A stretch of 64,000 nt of DNA, taken from Prostheceraeus crozeri (taxonomy: Eukaryota; Platyhelminthes; Polycladida; Euryleptidae). The stretch lies in assembly GCA_907163375.1 (NCBI GenBank), contig CAJQUW010012909.1, positions 103,727 through 167,726 of the forward strand. Direction: 5' to 3'. The number at the start of each line of letters is the position of its first letter. The stretch's first letter is position 1. A program made the position numbers and the translations under genes. Below, one piece after another: positions 50,605 through 63,173 of the stretch. A model generated the notes under the pieces. That model saw only the letters and a program-made list of their open reading frames with translations, did not search any database and was not told the origin of the DNA.

Positions 50605-53464
50605 TCGTTCCTGATTTTGGCCTTTATTTTGGCACGGGGTTACTACTTGCATTATGCAAATCTTGTGTAAAGTATTGTAGGAAGTTAGCGAGATGTGAGA
50701 TCAGGATCTTTCTTAAAATGCCTACCCATGGTCTGAAAACGATGGACACACTCTGACCACACTTGCACCACTATTTGCTTGGAAAACTTCGTAGTTGCTA
50801 TTATTAGAGCCTTCTAGTTCTAGTGTAAACCAGAATGTCAATATTTTGAAGACACAACATTTTATTATCTTCGTCTCTTGTGATGCAGGGCAAGCATGAT
50901 TTTGAAAATTACTCGGTACATGCGAAAGCTATTTTCAATAATTCTCTTTTATTTCAGAATAGCAACATATGGCGCCCACTGAAATTAGCGATCATGGTCT
51001 CGATGAGGCAGACGATTATGAATTCTAAAAAGGATAAAAAATAATTGCATTAGAGAAGCCGGACGTCAGAGTTTATAGGTTGCAATGCGCAACGATGGTA
51101 GGCCTATAAACCATGAGATGGTCACACCTAGGCAGCTGCTAAGCCTTGGCTCAAGGTCTTTCACAAACGAATGCTACAAAGGCGGTGTGGGATTCTGCGA
51201 CAAGTGTTTCAAAGCATGCCACATTTGGTGACTTATTTCATGACGACATGAACTGTTGAGCACACACTCATAAACAAGATCGTCGCTCTACAGAGCAAAT
51301 AAGGCCTAGCCAGAAAATTACTGACATAAGTCCATGTGTGCAAAGCATGTATGTTTGCATGAGAGTTTTAGAAGCTATTATACACTGCTGAGATCTGTTT
51401 ATCATCCAACAATAGAAAAAATAATCTTTTGAGTAAAACTACAAGTAAAACTTGTAAATTATACATTGTTCTCATCTGAATTCGATTTACATGTAGCCTA
51501 CATGTAGCTGAATAATGCATAGAGGCAGTTGATATAAATAAAGAATGCTTAAAATGAAATCTGAAATGCACAAGCAGGATGTTCGCAACAGAAAAATAGT
51601 TCTTATTGCAATTTTATAAAGTTCAGTGCTTCAATTTTGCCTTTTATTAACATATCCAAAATTTACTAATATTTTGGAGTGGTAGGACGCGATGGCATAA
51701 TGCCATATTTAAAATCGATCCGCAATGGCTCGTATCCATTCTACATGTGAAAATATTCATTTTTCGTGATGTTTCAACCTATGTTTATTGATGTAATTCG
51801 AAATATGCAAAGAAATCACAGCCGCGTTTGATGGGTTAGGGGAATAATAATTAAGAATCAATAATGTGCTTTAATGCCTACATTAAATTTGAGGCGAGAA
51901 TGCATGTGAGTGTTTTCGACAAGAGCATTTCGCCCGTCAGCTGCGTTTTCGGCTGGAACACAGTCTTAAGGAAGTCCGTGATCTCCTTTAAAATCCAAAT
52001 AAATGATTCGCAGTAGGCCATGCATTAAGAGGAGATGAAGGCCAGTAGGTCTTGGGAGGTCTACAACGATGACACACTTGTATTCATTTCAGCTACACTG
52101 TCAAATATCACTTTATCTCGCAAAGTGACTGAATTCTTGCTACATATGAAACTTCAAGTCGGAGCCGTGATATTTCCTGTCGACTCCGGCTTCGACCTGC
52201 TACCACGGCTATGGGCGGCTCGGGCTCCAGCCGTGGTGGCTGGACCACGCCTCCGAAACCCTGTACTAAACAAAGATAAGCAAGGTTTTAGCATTTCACA
52301 TGCCTTATACTTGAAGGTAAATCAAGATTTGAGCACAACGCACTACATAATGCAAATATCAACATAGGAATATATATAGGATATTCATAGGAAAAGACAA
52401 GTAACAGGAAAAGTTGTTCAATGTTTTTATAAAGCAGATGCAGAAATTAGGGATGAGGATGTGGACTTGATTTTGCACACCGCAATGGATTATTAGGTAG
52501 CTGTAATTTGATAGCACTAATTGAAAAAGGGGCATTCAAGATAGCATGTTATATTTGGCCGGCAGTATCCAACACATTATCAAAAATGACAAAAAATGTA
52601 AACCTTCTACTTCAGTTACTCGTATTTTTGCTGCAGTTTTTTTCAATCATAGCGGCGTGATCTAGGATTTTCTTACTTAAAGTAACAGCGTATTTTCAAG
52701 CTAATTCTCAAAAATCGTGGATCTAGCCCACTAGAAAGTATTATATAAACAATGTTTGTAAAGAGAGTTTTCAAAGATTTAGCCGCGTTTTACAAATATT
52801 TTTGTCCTTGTGATATAACTCTCAATGAAATGCATCGATTTTCACTTTTACTGCACTAAGATTATGGCACTTAAATCACATTTAATCTTAGTGCGGAAAT
52901 CAGCTACAATTAAAATTATCATATAGTCCTGATGTCGATGCGATGTGTGTTCATCAAAAGTTATCGATTACATAAAAACAAACTAGTGACAAAATAAAGT
53001 TAATTAAGTGAAATATTGAGTGTAAACTGTTAAGAAAAACTTGCTTTTGGGTTGACATATCAATAAGTGTTTTAAGGAGAGGAAATGAAAGCAGCTTTGA
53101 ATAGATGAATTATAGTAAAATAAAAAAAATAATATATTTGTCAGTTTTAAGTAAGTCATCATCACCCATTCCCACTAAATGTATAAAAAATCGGTAAAGT
53201 TATTGAAATAGTACATTGATAGTTGAGCGAATTATGCCTGAAGAGGCAAGGGGCTTGTCTCTAGAATTTCCCTTGGAATATTTTGCTATTAGTTGCTCTG
53301 GCATATGCACGCATTGAAATATCGGACCAGGAAGCATCACATGCTCACTGAAGGTATTAAGTCATTTATGAGAGCAGCGGTTTTAGTAAGAAACATGAAT
53401 GTAACTGACCCGGTATAGCTTCGAACAATTCACAGATAGTTTTATCGTTTCTGTCCTTGCATGT
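50605..53464. other. Non-coding DNA right of the 22-kb element
   Basis: No gene recognised. 52155-52262 is a reverse-complement copy of the repeat at ~27500. A 63-codon plus-strand frame at 53465-53656 is not supported by any motif. Confidence 0.4.
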
Positions 53465-54000
53465 TTGAGCCTGCTAAAATACGTAGGCTGTGAAAAAAAT
53501 ATAGGCTACGTTAACGCATCTTTAAGTCGAAAAATAATGGAACAAGAATTAGCATTGCCTTTCAATCATCCATGTCTTATTGATGATAAAGGCCATATAC
53601 GAAGTAAATCCTACAAGCCCTCTGATATAGAGGATACATACGTCCTCAATGACTAGTTTAATACATGTATATCATAACATGCTACTAATAGGAGTAGGAA
53701 TACCTGCAATGAAAGACCTGACAGCTAAATAGGGAGCAGATTTGATAAACGTGGGTTTCAAAACCCAAGTTTTTCAACCTTGGTCTTGGGTCTTTGGTTT
53801 TTGACCCACGTTTGTGGAACTTGAAACAACCCAAGTTTCTTCTCAACCTTGGATAGTCCCCTTGAAATTGTATGCGCGCCTACCACTGCTGTTGAATTCA
53901 TTCCATAATTGTATGAAATATGGCGAATTATGAATGGTACTTGGATAGCTTGGTTTTCAAAAATTTCAGATTTAACATTCCTTTTATCTTGCAATTGCAG

Positions 54001-54088
54001 ATATATTGATTAATCTTGTAAAAGAATGTGTTACCGTCACGAAGGATGAAGATGAAATAGTAATACGTGAAGGAGATATTGGAGATTG
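54001..54088 (+). CDS. Host exon, cyclic-nucleotide-binding domain (proposed)
   Basis: 88 nt between a good acceptor (CTTGCAATTGCAG) and a donor (ATTG|GTAAGT). In the frame demanded by the exon at 1389-1592 it reads ILINLVKECVTVTKDEDEIV then IREGDIGDW. The 'xIREGDxGDxF/W' motif is the hallmark of the first beta strands of cyclic-nucleotide-binding domains. The exon ends in phase 2; the next exon is not found in the window. Confidence 0.5.
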
Positions 54089-54337
54089 GTAAGTTCATCT
54101 AATAGAGAATCTTTTGATATTATCAGCTGCCCTCATAACCTCATTAGATAAATCTTAAAATGTGATGCAAAAAATGCAATGTGTTTCAGGAAAAAATGAC
54201 AAGGTACTCATAAATTGTCCTAATTATCGGTTATCCATTTTCTATCCTGAGGTAGGAAGGCGCAGATGCACGTTGACAGGTTCTCTCTAGGTCCAGATAT
54301 CGACCTCCTTGCCTGATAGTACTGGCAGGTTGAGCCA

Positions 54338-56953
54338 ATGGAGATGGCAAGTCGAGATTCAAACGACGACTTTTTGTCTTTTTGTCTGAATGACATCAAG
54401 GATTTATTGGCAGCTACTGTAAAGAGCATTCAGAAGGAAATTGTTGAATTGAAGCTGCTGATGATGGAGATGTCTGAGCGTGTATCAAACGTTGAAGTTT
54501 CTGTTGTAAATGTGAAAGAGAATGAAAAACTTCATGAAAACAGAATTGCGAACATCGAGCAGAGAATATCAGAAATTGAAACAAAAGCACCTTATCCATT
54601 TATGCAACTTTTGATGAATTCGAGCGATTGCTGGTCTTCCTGAGTCTAACGGCGGCACTGTCAGACAGAGGAACTCAGCTGATACTGAGTCATGTCCCAG
54701 GGTGATTAACTCCCTTGACATTGAAAATTGTGAGATAAGTGAGGTGAATCGACCGGACAGATATCGTCCGAGTAAGCCAAGATTACTCAGGATGCGCCCC
54801 ACAAATATCACTACGAAAATAAATGCTATAAAAAAGCCAATTGATCAGCATTCTTCTATCTTCATCAGCTGCGATGGAATAGAATGTCAACGAGAGATTG
54901 ATACATGTCTGCAGCTGCGAATTGAATTAAAGGCTCGTCGGGATGTTGGTGAAGATGTGGTACTTTATAGAGACAATATCTGTGAAAGATCGCAAATACG
55001 AAATTTTCAAATGTGATTTTGCACAGTACACCGTCACATTTTGCTACCATATCAGTATTGAAGTCGACTCAGTCTCTCAGTGGGGTATTCCCTACTATTA
55101 TTCTTGCCAACGCCAGGTATATTCTTCCTAAGCTTGATGACATTTCAGTCCTAATGTCTTCGGTTAAACCCGGTATTATTCCCATAACTGAAAGTTGGCT
55201 CCCTGAAACTATTGAATCAAATCTTATCGTGAATACAAATTCCATCGCTGTGACAGGTGCAATCGTTGACTTTATGAGATTGAAACGCTCATTTTTCGAG
55301 TTTCGTCCTTGGATATGCTTCTCGTTCGTTTATATATTCCACCTGGTTCGCTATCTTTAAATCTAAAAGGCGTGAATGATTATCTGTTACACTGTCATTC
55401 TTTGTATGATGTCTAAGACATTTACACTGACTAAATTGGTAATGGTAAGTCTAACATCGACGACAGTTTCGAACGACTTTATCTTCGATGAATTTCTCTG
55501 CCATGATTGACGTTGCCTCTGTGAATGATGTTCGAGATATTTTATACGTGTTTTCAAGAAGCTGCACGTGTTTTCATGTCGTCCAGTAACAAACCTTGGG
55601 TAACGTCTCTTCTGAAAAAGTTGATCACCGAAAGATAGCAGGCATTTCGACGCAGAAACTGGACTTTAGTCGAGCATTACAATGTGAAAGTAAAACACGA
55701 AATTAAAAAGTCAAAACTAAGTTGGTCGCAAAGGTAAATTCAGTCCAACAAGAGCATATGGAAGGAAGTCAGTGATGGAATGATGTCAGTGACTCAAATG
55801 TTCTGCAAATCATCAATTAGGATAGCTGGAATCCATCGTTTTCTGTTTCTGATGTGAGCCGACTTTGTTCACGATCGTCAACCACTAAATCATCTGGTAG
55901 CAACAAAATTCCATACTTCTTGTTGAAAGCTTCTCTCTGAAAGTTCTTCTGTGATATCATCCTACCCCGTGCATCTGATTTTTCGATTTTTGTGTGACAC
56001 TCGGTGTTTTCCATCTCAATGGTAGTTGGCCGATATAGCCCCGATTCCGAATCGGAATAACCCAAAAATGAATGACTTTCGACCTGTTTCGCTGCTACCA
56101 ACCTTAGCCAAACTTTTATAACTAATAGTCCTCAAATCGATCCCACCAACCATTGAATCGTTGTTTGGTCCATATCAATTTGCATATCGGAAATATGGAT
56201 CCACTGAGTGTGCTTTGGTGAAAGTCCATGGTTCAATTTCATCGTATTTGGAGGAGGGTGATGTAACAAGCTGTTCGAATGACGTGTCTTGACCTGTCAA
56301 AAGCCTTCGAAAGGGTAAATCTCAACTGCTTAATTGACCGTCTTGTGACAATGGAAGTCCTATTTAACGGAAAGTTGTTAGCGCATAAAGCTCAACGATG
56401 CGCATGATTCCATTTATGACATTTATGTGACAAAAGGTTGAAGTTGAACGCTGAAAAAACAAAACAGATGATAATTCCGGATTAATATGCTGCTGATGCC
56501 AGCATTAATATGCCGCTAGTATGAGAAGTAGAAATTTTGGTTGGGCATCTGCTCGGAAGATTCGTTGACTTGGGATCTTCACTTCACTTACATATAAGAA
56601 ACTGCTGCAAAGAGACTGTATGTTTTTATTCAAAAGTTTTTTTGGTCACAGAGAGAATTGCTTTATGCACGCAGCAGTCTCATTGTATTCGTATTCATGC
56701 ATGCATTCCACTATTGTGTTGGCTACCCAGCCAAATTACTCACAAATTACGTGTCTTCCAAAATCGTGAACATAGACTGCTTTGTGGAGTAGAGTGTCGA
56801 TGTAACCTTTTTCAGGATCTGTCAGTTCCTCATCGAACTCGTATCACGGATTTATTTAAAAGTTGTGAACAATTTATTGAACATCGCCTGCGTGGCATTA
56901 TTCCAAAACGCATGCGAAGAAATGGACAGCTATGCCTACCACAAAACTGGTGA
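54338..56953 (+). pseudogene. Decayed LINE (CR1/L2-like)
   Basis: Fragments in order on the plus strand: a coiled-coil ORF1-like start (54338-54640, LLMMEMSERVSNVEV), an endonuclease start (55085-55330, PTIILANARYILPKLDD ... ITESWLPETI), RT pieces near 56270-56340 (LSKAF-ERVN) and the C-terminus (56700-56950, HKLRVFQNREHRLLCG...). Many stops and frameshifts. The C-terminal HRLLCG segment parallels the LINE at 2410-3384. Confidence 0.7.
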
Positions 56954-58203
56954 TATTTCCATATCCCTAGATGCTATTGCTTTGTATCCGAGCATACCGA
57001 TTAGTCTGGCACTCGAAGTAGTCGTAGAATTTGCTCAGACATTGGCATGAAATAAATCATTTGAATCTCACGATAGAGCAATTTGACAACTGCCTTAAGT
57101 TTGTTAGCTACAATTATGAAATACGGTACGGTGATTAAACATATCTCCAAGTTGGTGGAGTCCCTGTGGGCACACATCATGCTCCCCCTTCGCCGTTATT
57201 TTACATACACAACTACATACAAAACACAGCTTTAAAAGAATTGAAAAAAATATTTCCCCTCCGATTTTCAAGCGGTGTATCGATGACATCATTATAGGTC
57301 CTTTCTCATCTAGTTTTCAAAGATAGTTTTAAAATTCTCAGCATATTCAACAACATAAATAAAGATGTTCAATTTACTCTACAAATTCCACAAAATTGTC
57401 TAAACTTTCTAGATTTGAGCATCTCGATTAAAAACGGTTGTGTTTGTTACAAGCACTGTAGTAAGTCATTAACTTCGGATAACTCTCTACGGAAAGACAG
57501 CTGGATACCATATCATGTCAAAAGCAACTGTATGGAAAATACTCTGAACACAGCCGATGAAAGATGCAGTGCGATAGCAGATAAAACTGAAGCAATTCAT
57601 AAAGCTAAACAAAAACTTAAGAAAATGGTTCAAAGAAAGAGATTTTAATCGGAAATTAAAGAATAGGAAGCGTCATTCCAATGCGAATAAAGATATTAAT
57701 TTATCTATGCCTCTTGCTAGCAATAGTTTAAACAGAAAAATTAATTCTCTAATTCGCAAATATAATCTCAATGTTCGTCTTGTTAATACTACCCATGATA
57801 CTACCAGTGTTCCGTTGTCTAAATAGTCGCAATAGACATAAGAATAAAAAACATGACAACTGCAACCTTTGTGATCGCTTGCCAGAAAAACTAAATTGTA
57901 ATAGTTATAAAGTCGTTTATGAGTTTAAATGTCGCAATTTTAGTGCTAGTTACATAGGTAAAACTCAACGATCTTTCAAAATTAGGTATAAAGAACATAA
58001 GCGGAGTATTATGAATAAGGACAGTAAGAGTGCATTGAGTGTGCTGTGCATCCTCGTGATTGCACTGCTGTTGACGTTGATGATTTCGATGTAAATATCC
58101 TTCAGAGAGCGCGAAGTGCGGTTGACACTGCTTTGGTAGAAGCTCGCATGATTCAAGAGAGATGTCCATCTATGAATCGTCGTCATGAGCTTGCTGGCAT
58201 GTA
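56940..58203 (+). pseudogene. Penelope-like element, RT to GIY-YIG
   Basis: Plus-strand pieces read ISLDAIALYPSIP (first Asp region), VGGVPVGTHHAPPSPLFY (palm G-x-P-x-G motif), FTLQIPQNCLNFLDLSI, then the GIY-YIG endonuclease (YKVVYEFKCRNFSASYIGKT). Several frameshifts and stops. The order RT then GIY-YIG is diagnostic of Penelope-like elements. Confidence 0.8.
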
Positions 58204-58302
58204 GGAGAACACAGGTCGCGTCACATAGATTTTTATTCAGCTTTTACATATATATGTCGAAGAAGCATGTCATATGCGCCTGTTTTATACTCTGTGAAGA
58301 AG

Positions 58303-58379
58303 GATAGCGTCTTCGCGATTAGAGGAAGAGAGTGATAAAAGAATCGTGGTGGACGAAGACGCTATCTTCCTCTAATCGC
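58303..58379. repeat. Interleaved inverted repeats (A B A' B')
   Basis: A = GATAGCGTCTTCG (58303-58315) pairs with 58354-58366; B = CGATTAGAGGAAG (58316-58328) pairs with 58366-58379. The order is interleaved, so the second half is a circularly permuted reverse complement of the first. Confidence 0.7.
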
Positions 58380-58636
58380 ACCAAGCACCGCATCAGTGAT
58401 CTTTGGTTTCGGTAACTTTGACTTTCTTTCCAATTCTTGCTTTTGCTTACTATGCCTTGTTACTTAGCTCCTCCTCTGTAGTAGTATGATTTCCATTTAT
58501 TTCATGTTTACGGTCTCTATTTTCTTAAGCCTGTCTCCAATTTCTATGCTGTAATTTTTTGATGCTGCAACCTGTCAAGTGAGCTGTGCTTTGCGACTGT
58601 TGGTGAGTGACCAGTCTGTTGTCTGGAGTCACTTGC

Positions 58637-58676
58637 CTGACGATGACCGGCTGGGCCGGTTGAAAGGCCTTGCCTA
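58637..58676 (+). ncRNA. Hammerhead-ribozyme-like motif, second copy
   Basis: CTGACGA, stem II (GACCGGC-TGG-GCCGGTT), GAAA, stem III GGC-CTT-GCC, then TA. Compared with 3908-3947, stem II has T-G changed to C-G and G-C to G-T, both still pairing; stem III G-T becomes G-C. Confidence 0.45.
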
Positions 58677-58779
58677 ATAGAAATTCGCATTTAGCCAATA
58701 CCTGGTTTTGTGGCCTCTCTCGATGGATAGTATTCACTCTGGCCCACTTTTTTCTGGAATTTTACAATACTTTAAATAA

Positions 58780-59590
58780 CATTCATCAGAACAGAAAATT
58801 TACCATGGATATTAGTACAGAATCAACAATTCTTAAACGTTAAAATATACCGTAATCAGAACGAAATTCAAACCGATATATTCTATAAGCCAACAGACAG
58901 CTTCACATACGCACGCAAGTAACATATCAGTCGGGCAACCCAAAACATATTTTAAATAACATTCCACATAATTTAGCTAAACGAATAACGATGATAGTAT
59001 CTGAAAATGAAAAGAAAACATTGCGTTTAAAGGAACTAAAGAATAATTTGCGAAAACTGAAGGACCTAAATAAACTTATTAAGGATGCTATTGGAAAAGC
59101 CCTTACTAATTCGGAAAATTATATGAATAGAGCAGAAAATGAGAATAACGACATAATTCCCTTCGTTACCAGGTTTAATCCAAATAACCCTAATGTTTAC
59201 CAGAAATTAATTAATCCTATTACTGGCAGTCTTCATTTCATAGATTATTTTACGAACTTAGCATAATCAAATCATTCAGACAAATTGATTCTCTTCTGTA
59301 AATTCTTAGAAAGGTTGATTAATCCAATATCGGCATATATAAATGTACATTTAATATCTCAAAATGTAAATGTTACGACCGTATTACAACTGGCAAAGAA
59401 CTGAAATTCAGAATGGAAGACAACTCACACATCAGCTTCAATATTCGATATCATTTCAATAGCTACTCAAGTAATCTTATTTATATGTTAAAATGTAATG
59501 GATGTGAAAAATTCAACATCGGACAGACCAATGACATTTTGCGCAATCGCACAGTGGTCCATTATCAACAAATCAACGACCAAAATTAGT
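58780..59590 (+). pseudogene. Second Penelope-like C-terminal fragment
   Basis: Pieces read KPTDS-like wording, GNPKHILNNIPHNLAKRI (58935-58990), a charged region, and a degenerate GIY-YIG-like end (LIYMLKCNGCEKFNIGQTND, 59475-59540). Different subfamily from the copy at 57-58.2 kb. Broken by stops. Confidence 0.6.
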
Positions 59591-60044
59591 GTATCCTGAA
59601 CGTGAACAAGCATATAAGAGATTGTTGCCATATAAAAACATATATAGGAACATATATAAAGTTCCTCATTGCTCCATTTTATCAAGTGAATGCCAACGCC
59701 ACGAAGCGGACAGGGACTTTTTCTTTTTCATCAATTTATTTTATATACAGTACGCGACAGCAAGTTGTCATACATCTATTCCATGTGTGATATTTACGCT
59801 TTGAACTTGGTTAGAATACTATTACTCTAAGATAATGAATTACACCGATTTCTATGTTCCTTTATTGTTGTTCAAAATCTGTCAATTCATGGTTAGGGAA
59901 TGATATCTTGTCTTGCTTGGATAGTAATGTGATTGATTCTGCACCATAGAAATTAACAATACCATAGAAAGTCTATTATCTACTTCTATGTTCTGCACAT
60001 TTACTATTCAATGCAAAGCGCACATTCAGTCATTGATCTTTATT

Positions 60045-60707
60045 GCGTCGAGATGGATTCACGCGAAGCTTGAAGACATCCTGCAAAGTAATGACTGTGT
60101 CAATGGAGAAATTGAAGACGAAAGTCACGTTGATGATGCAGATGAAGATCAAGATCATGATAGCCAGTTAGATGAGGCTACAGATGATATTCTGGAAGAG
60201 CAATATTTGCATGACATGTCTCCTGATTCGAGCGATTCTGAAAATTCAGAGGAGGTAAGCATATTCCACTATCCAATGTCAAACTCTGCATAAGAAATAT
60301 ATATATTTTTTTGCAGATCGATAAGGATCTCGTGGGATCTTCTGACAAAGTATGGGAAGAAATACCAGTCGGACCGAGAGAAGGACGATTGCCAAGGAGA
60401 AATATCTGCGAGTCTACCCCTGGAGTGCACCCATCTTCCGCAAAAGATAGCTTCCTTCTTTTCTTTGACGAGATTATTAATGAGTCTGTACGTTACAGTA
60501 ACCTTGAAGCTCGTAGAGTACTCGCATCATACAGTGTAGATTCTACCATTAGAAAAACTTGGAAAAAAATAAATCGAGAGGAAATGGAGGCGTTCATAGG
60601 AATTCACATCATTTGTGGAGGGTTGAAAGCTAATTTTAGAAATACCATTTCATTGTGGTCGACTCGTGATGGCCCTCCAGTTTGCAGAGCGACAGTAATG
60701 GGAAAAA
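60045..60707 (+). pseudogene. piggyBac-type transposase, interrupted by a Polinton
   Basis: An acidic N-terminal exon (ends DSSDSENSEE) and a second exon joined by a phase-0 intron at 60256-60316 (GTAAGC ... TTTTTTTGCAG). The second exon reads FLLFFDEIINESVRYSN, then EMEAFIGIHIICGGLKA...LWSTRDGPPVCRATVMGKRPF, the start of the DDE_Tnp_1_7 domain of piggyBac-derived proteins. It stops at ~60707 where Polinton terminal-repeat sequence begins, before the catalytic Asp residues. No in-frame ATG is certain. Confidence 0.75.
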
Positions 60708-60742
60708 GACCGTTCCAGGACACCATAAAATCAAAAAAATTA

Positions 60743-60946
60743 GTACTTTTAAAAACGACATAAATTCATGAATTTAGACCCTTTTTCAGGTTTTTAAGAC
60801 CTAAATTCATGAATTTGGTTCATTCAAAAAGTACCATTTTTTTCAAAAATGGTACTTTTAAAAACGACATAAATTCATGAATTTAGGTCTTAAAAACCTG
60901 AAAAAGGGTCTAAATTCATGAATTTATGTCGTTTTTAAAAGTACCC
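60743..60946. repeat. ~95-bp foldback in Polinton 2 terminal region
   Basis: Arms 60743-60836 and 60850-60946 are nearly perfect reverse complements around a 13-bp centre. Each arm includes AAATTCATGAATTT palindromes. Polinton 1 has no counterpart. Confidence 0.85.
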
Positions 60947-61146
60947 AATTTTCAAATTTTTCAAAATCTCAAAATTTGAGAATTACAATTTTCACCCCCA
61001 AAATCATGACCGTTCCAGGACACCGAAAAATCAGAAAAGTTAAGAATCTCAAATTTGTGAATTACAATTTTTACCTTGAAAATCATGACCGTTCTAGGAC
61101 ACCAAAAATTATAAAAGTTGAGTATCTCAAATTTGAGAATTACAAT

Positions 61147-61174
61147 CGGGCGAAGCCCTAGAACCTTCGGTTCG
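61147..61174. repeat. Double-hairpin insertion (same site as 22338)
   Basis: GGGC-GAA-GCCC and GAACC-TTC-GGTTC between TACAAT and ATTTTC, in the same TIR position and relative orientation as the copy at 22338-22366. Confidence 0.85.
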
Positions 61175-61293
61175 ATTTTCATTGCTTAAATCATGACCGT
61201 TCTAGGACACCGAAAATCAATCATAAAAGTTGAGAATTTCAAATTCATGAATTTTATCCATCTTTCAGGTTTTTAAAATATATCATGTGACTA

Positions 61294-61322
61294 GCGAACC
61301 GAAGGTTCAGGGCTTCGCCGTT
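61294..61322. repeat. Double-hairpin insertion next to the membrane-protein gene
   Basis: A GAACC-GAA-GGTTC hairpin followed by GGGC-TTC-GCC lies between GTGACTA and AAAAATATTTC. Both ends of Polinton 1 have the uninterrupted sequence. Confidence 0.85.
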
Positions 61323-61340
61323 AAAAATATTTCTTTAAAA

Positions 61341-62000
61341 ATGGAAGAAACAAAAGTGGAAGGAACCGCAAGAATATATCCTTCATTATCATATGAAATG
61401 GATATTGCAAAACACAAAGATAGAGTACGTTATATGAAAGATAAGGAATCGCAATTATTACTTAGATTAGAACATTATAATAAATTAAGAAAGAGATGGT
61501 CTAAAGTTAAGAATGTAACACAAGGAATTGGCATATTCTTAACAATAAGTTTAGGTGCTTTAACAATTGTTATATCTTCAGGTGTTTTAGTAATTCCAGT
61601 AGTTGCTACAGCTTTAACAGGTACGGGTGTTTTTGCAACTTCACTTGTTACAATGTTAGATAAATCTTTAATAACTAAGAAACGAAAATCATTAAAAACT
61701 AAGCATTTACATATTAAAGAAGTCTATGATAAACTACACTACTACTTTCAAAGAGTATGTGATGATAATGTTATTACGTTAGATGAGATTGAAAAATTTG
61801 ATCAAATAGCTAATGAAGTAAATCAAATATCATTTCAATCACAGACAGAAAAAGTTAATGATAAAAATAAAAAGGATGGTAAAATTTCTAGTGATGGTAA
61901 AACTTTTATTGATGATAAAATTTTTAATGAAGAAAATGATAAAATTTTTTTAGAAGAGCTAAAAACTTTATTAGACAAAACTTTATTAAACAAAACTTAA
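61341..62000 (+). CDS. Two-helix membrane protein, Polinton 2 copy
   Basis: 219 residues, intact, nearly identical to 19802-19083 but without the NIEKM repeats. Two hydrophobic helices (GIGIFLTISLGALTIVISSG; VLVIPVVATALTGTG). It reads inward from the terminal repeat, the arrangement whose remnants are seen at both ends of Polinton 1. Confidence 0.65.
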   Translation: MEETKVEGTARIYPSLSYEMDIAKHKDRVRYMKDKESQLLLRLEHYNKLRKRWSKVKNVTQGIGIFLTISLGALTIVISSGVLVIPVVATALTGTGVFATSLVTMLDKSLITKKRKSLKTKHLHIKEVYDKLHYYFQRVCDDNVITLDEIEKFDQIANEVNQISFQSQTEKVNDKNKKDGKISSDGKTFIDDKIFNEENDKIFLEELKTLLDKTLLNKT

Positions 62001-62099
62001 TACGAGAAAATTTTAAACGAGAAAATTTTAAACGTGAAAACTTTAAACGTGAAAACTTTAAACGAAAAGATTACAAACAACAAAGCAATAAAAAAATAA

Positions 62100-62200
62100 T
62101 TTGTTCAGTTAAATGTTTTTGCTGTATACTAATGTTACCACAAGATTCAAATATTATATTTTAAAAAAAAATAGACAAAATTAAAGCTGATAATAAAAAA
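62100..62200 (+). pseudogene. Truncated start of the unknown Polinton gene
   Basis: Matches the 5' region of the gene at 18134-18961 (TGTTTTTGCTGTAT...ACAAAATTAAAGCTGATAAT) with the start ATGGAT changed to ATAGAC, then breaks off into A-rich sequence: the left breakpoint of the inversion. Confidence 0.75.
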
Positions 62201-62234
62201 TAAAATATTAAAACATTATATTTGTATATTTTTA

Positions 62235-63022
62235 TTACTCGGTAAACAATTGTTCGATAACTCTTTCATGAATTTTTTTATCAATATTAATTGTGATAAA
62301 TCCATAATCTTTTGACCAAGCATTATTACACGATTGTTTAAATTCATCTTTATCTCTTATACATAAATCTCTTAACAAATCACTTAAGTTTCTTGCATTT
62401 ATTTCAAATAGTATAAATATATTTGCATTCTTTCTAATAACACTTCCATCTAATGAATACATACTTTGTGTTAAATAAAATACACTACAGTTATTATGTC
62501 TACCTCTTGTGAAATAATTTCTTTGAACTGACTGATTTCTGTCATTAACACAATCATCAAAAATTACACAATGTTTCATTGTTTTATCTAGTTTACTAGG
62601 ATCTTGCATATTACCACTATCATCTATTAATTGTATTTTTTATATGCTTATTTTTATTGGATTCAACTAATTGTTTATTTTTTGCTGCTTCTTCACACCA
62701 CAAATTTATTTCTTCTTCATATTCAGATTTTCGTATTCTTCGAATAGAGAAGCAATTGCTGTTTTGTAAGATTATTTTCAAATCCATATTTTAAAAATTG
62801 ATAGACGGGTTGTTCTGCCGTTGTTGTATAAATTATAAGATTGTTATAATCCAAAAAATTTGGAGTCGTTAAAATTTTAAATAATAGATATGTTTTTCCA
62901 CATCCTGATCTTCCGCAAATAACTGCTAAAACTTTATTAGATAAATTTGGATGATGATTAAATTTAAGTTTTTTTTTATTTAAAGACATTTCATTCATTT
63001 TTAAAGTAATAAATTCATCCAT
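62235..63022 (-). pseudogene. ATP: Packaging ATPase, Polinton 2 copy (frameshifted)
   Basis: Walker A (GRSGCGKTYLLF) is in the first frame (63022-62723) and Walker B CVIFDDC with TRGRHNNCSVFYLTQ in a second frame (62609-62235). Small indels near 62640 and 62765 separate them. Opposite in strand to the membrane-protein gene, unlike in Polinton 1. Confidence 0.88.
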
Positions 63023-63173
63023 TATTGAATTAGTGTTTTTAGAAACAAAAAAATAAAAATAAAATTTTAATTTAAGTTTATTTTTTGTTTCTAATAGTAA
63101 GATTAATAAGATTAATAAGATTAATAATGAAAATGATAATAAAAATTAAACTTCTCTATTGTAGCGTAAAAGT

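Noticed and set aside
53465..53656. 63-codon frame near the second host exon as another exon of the host gene
   Set aside because: No clear acceptor in the right place and it ends in a stop codon before the well-supported exon at 54001.
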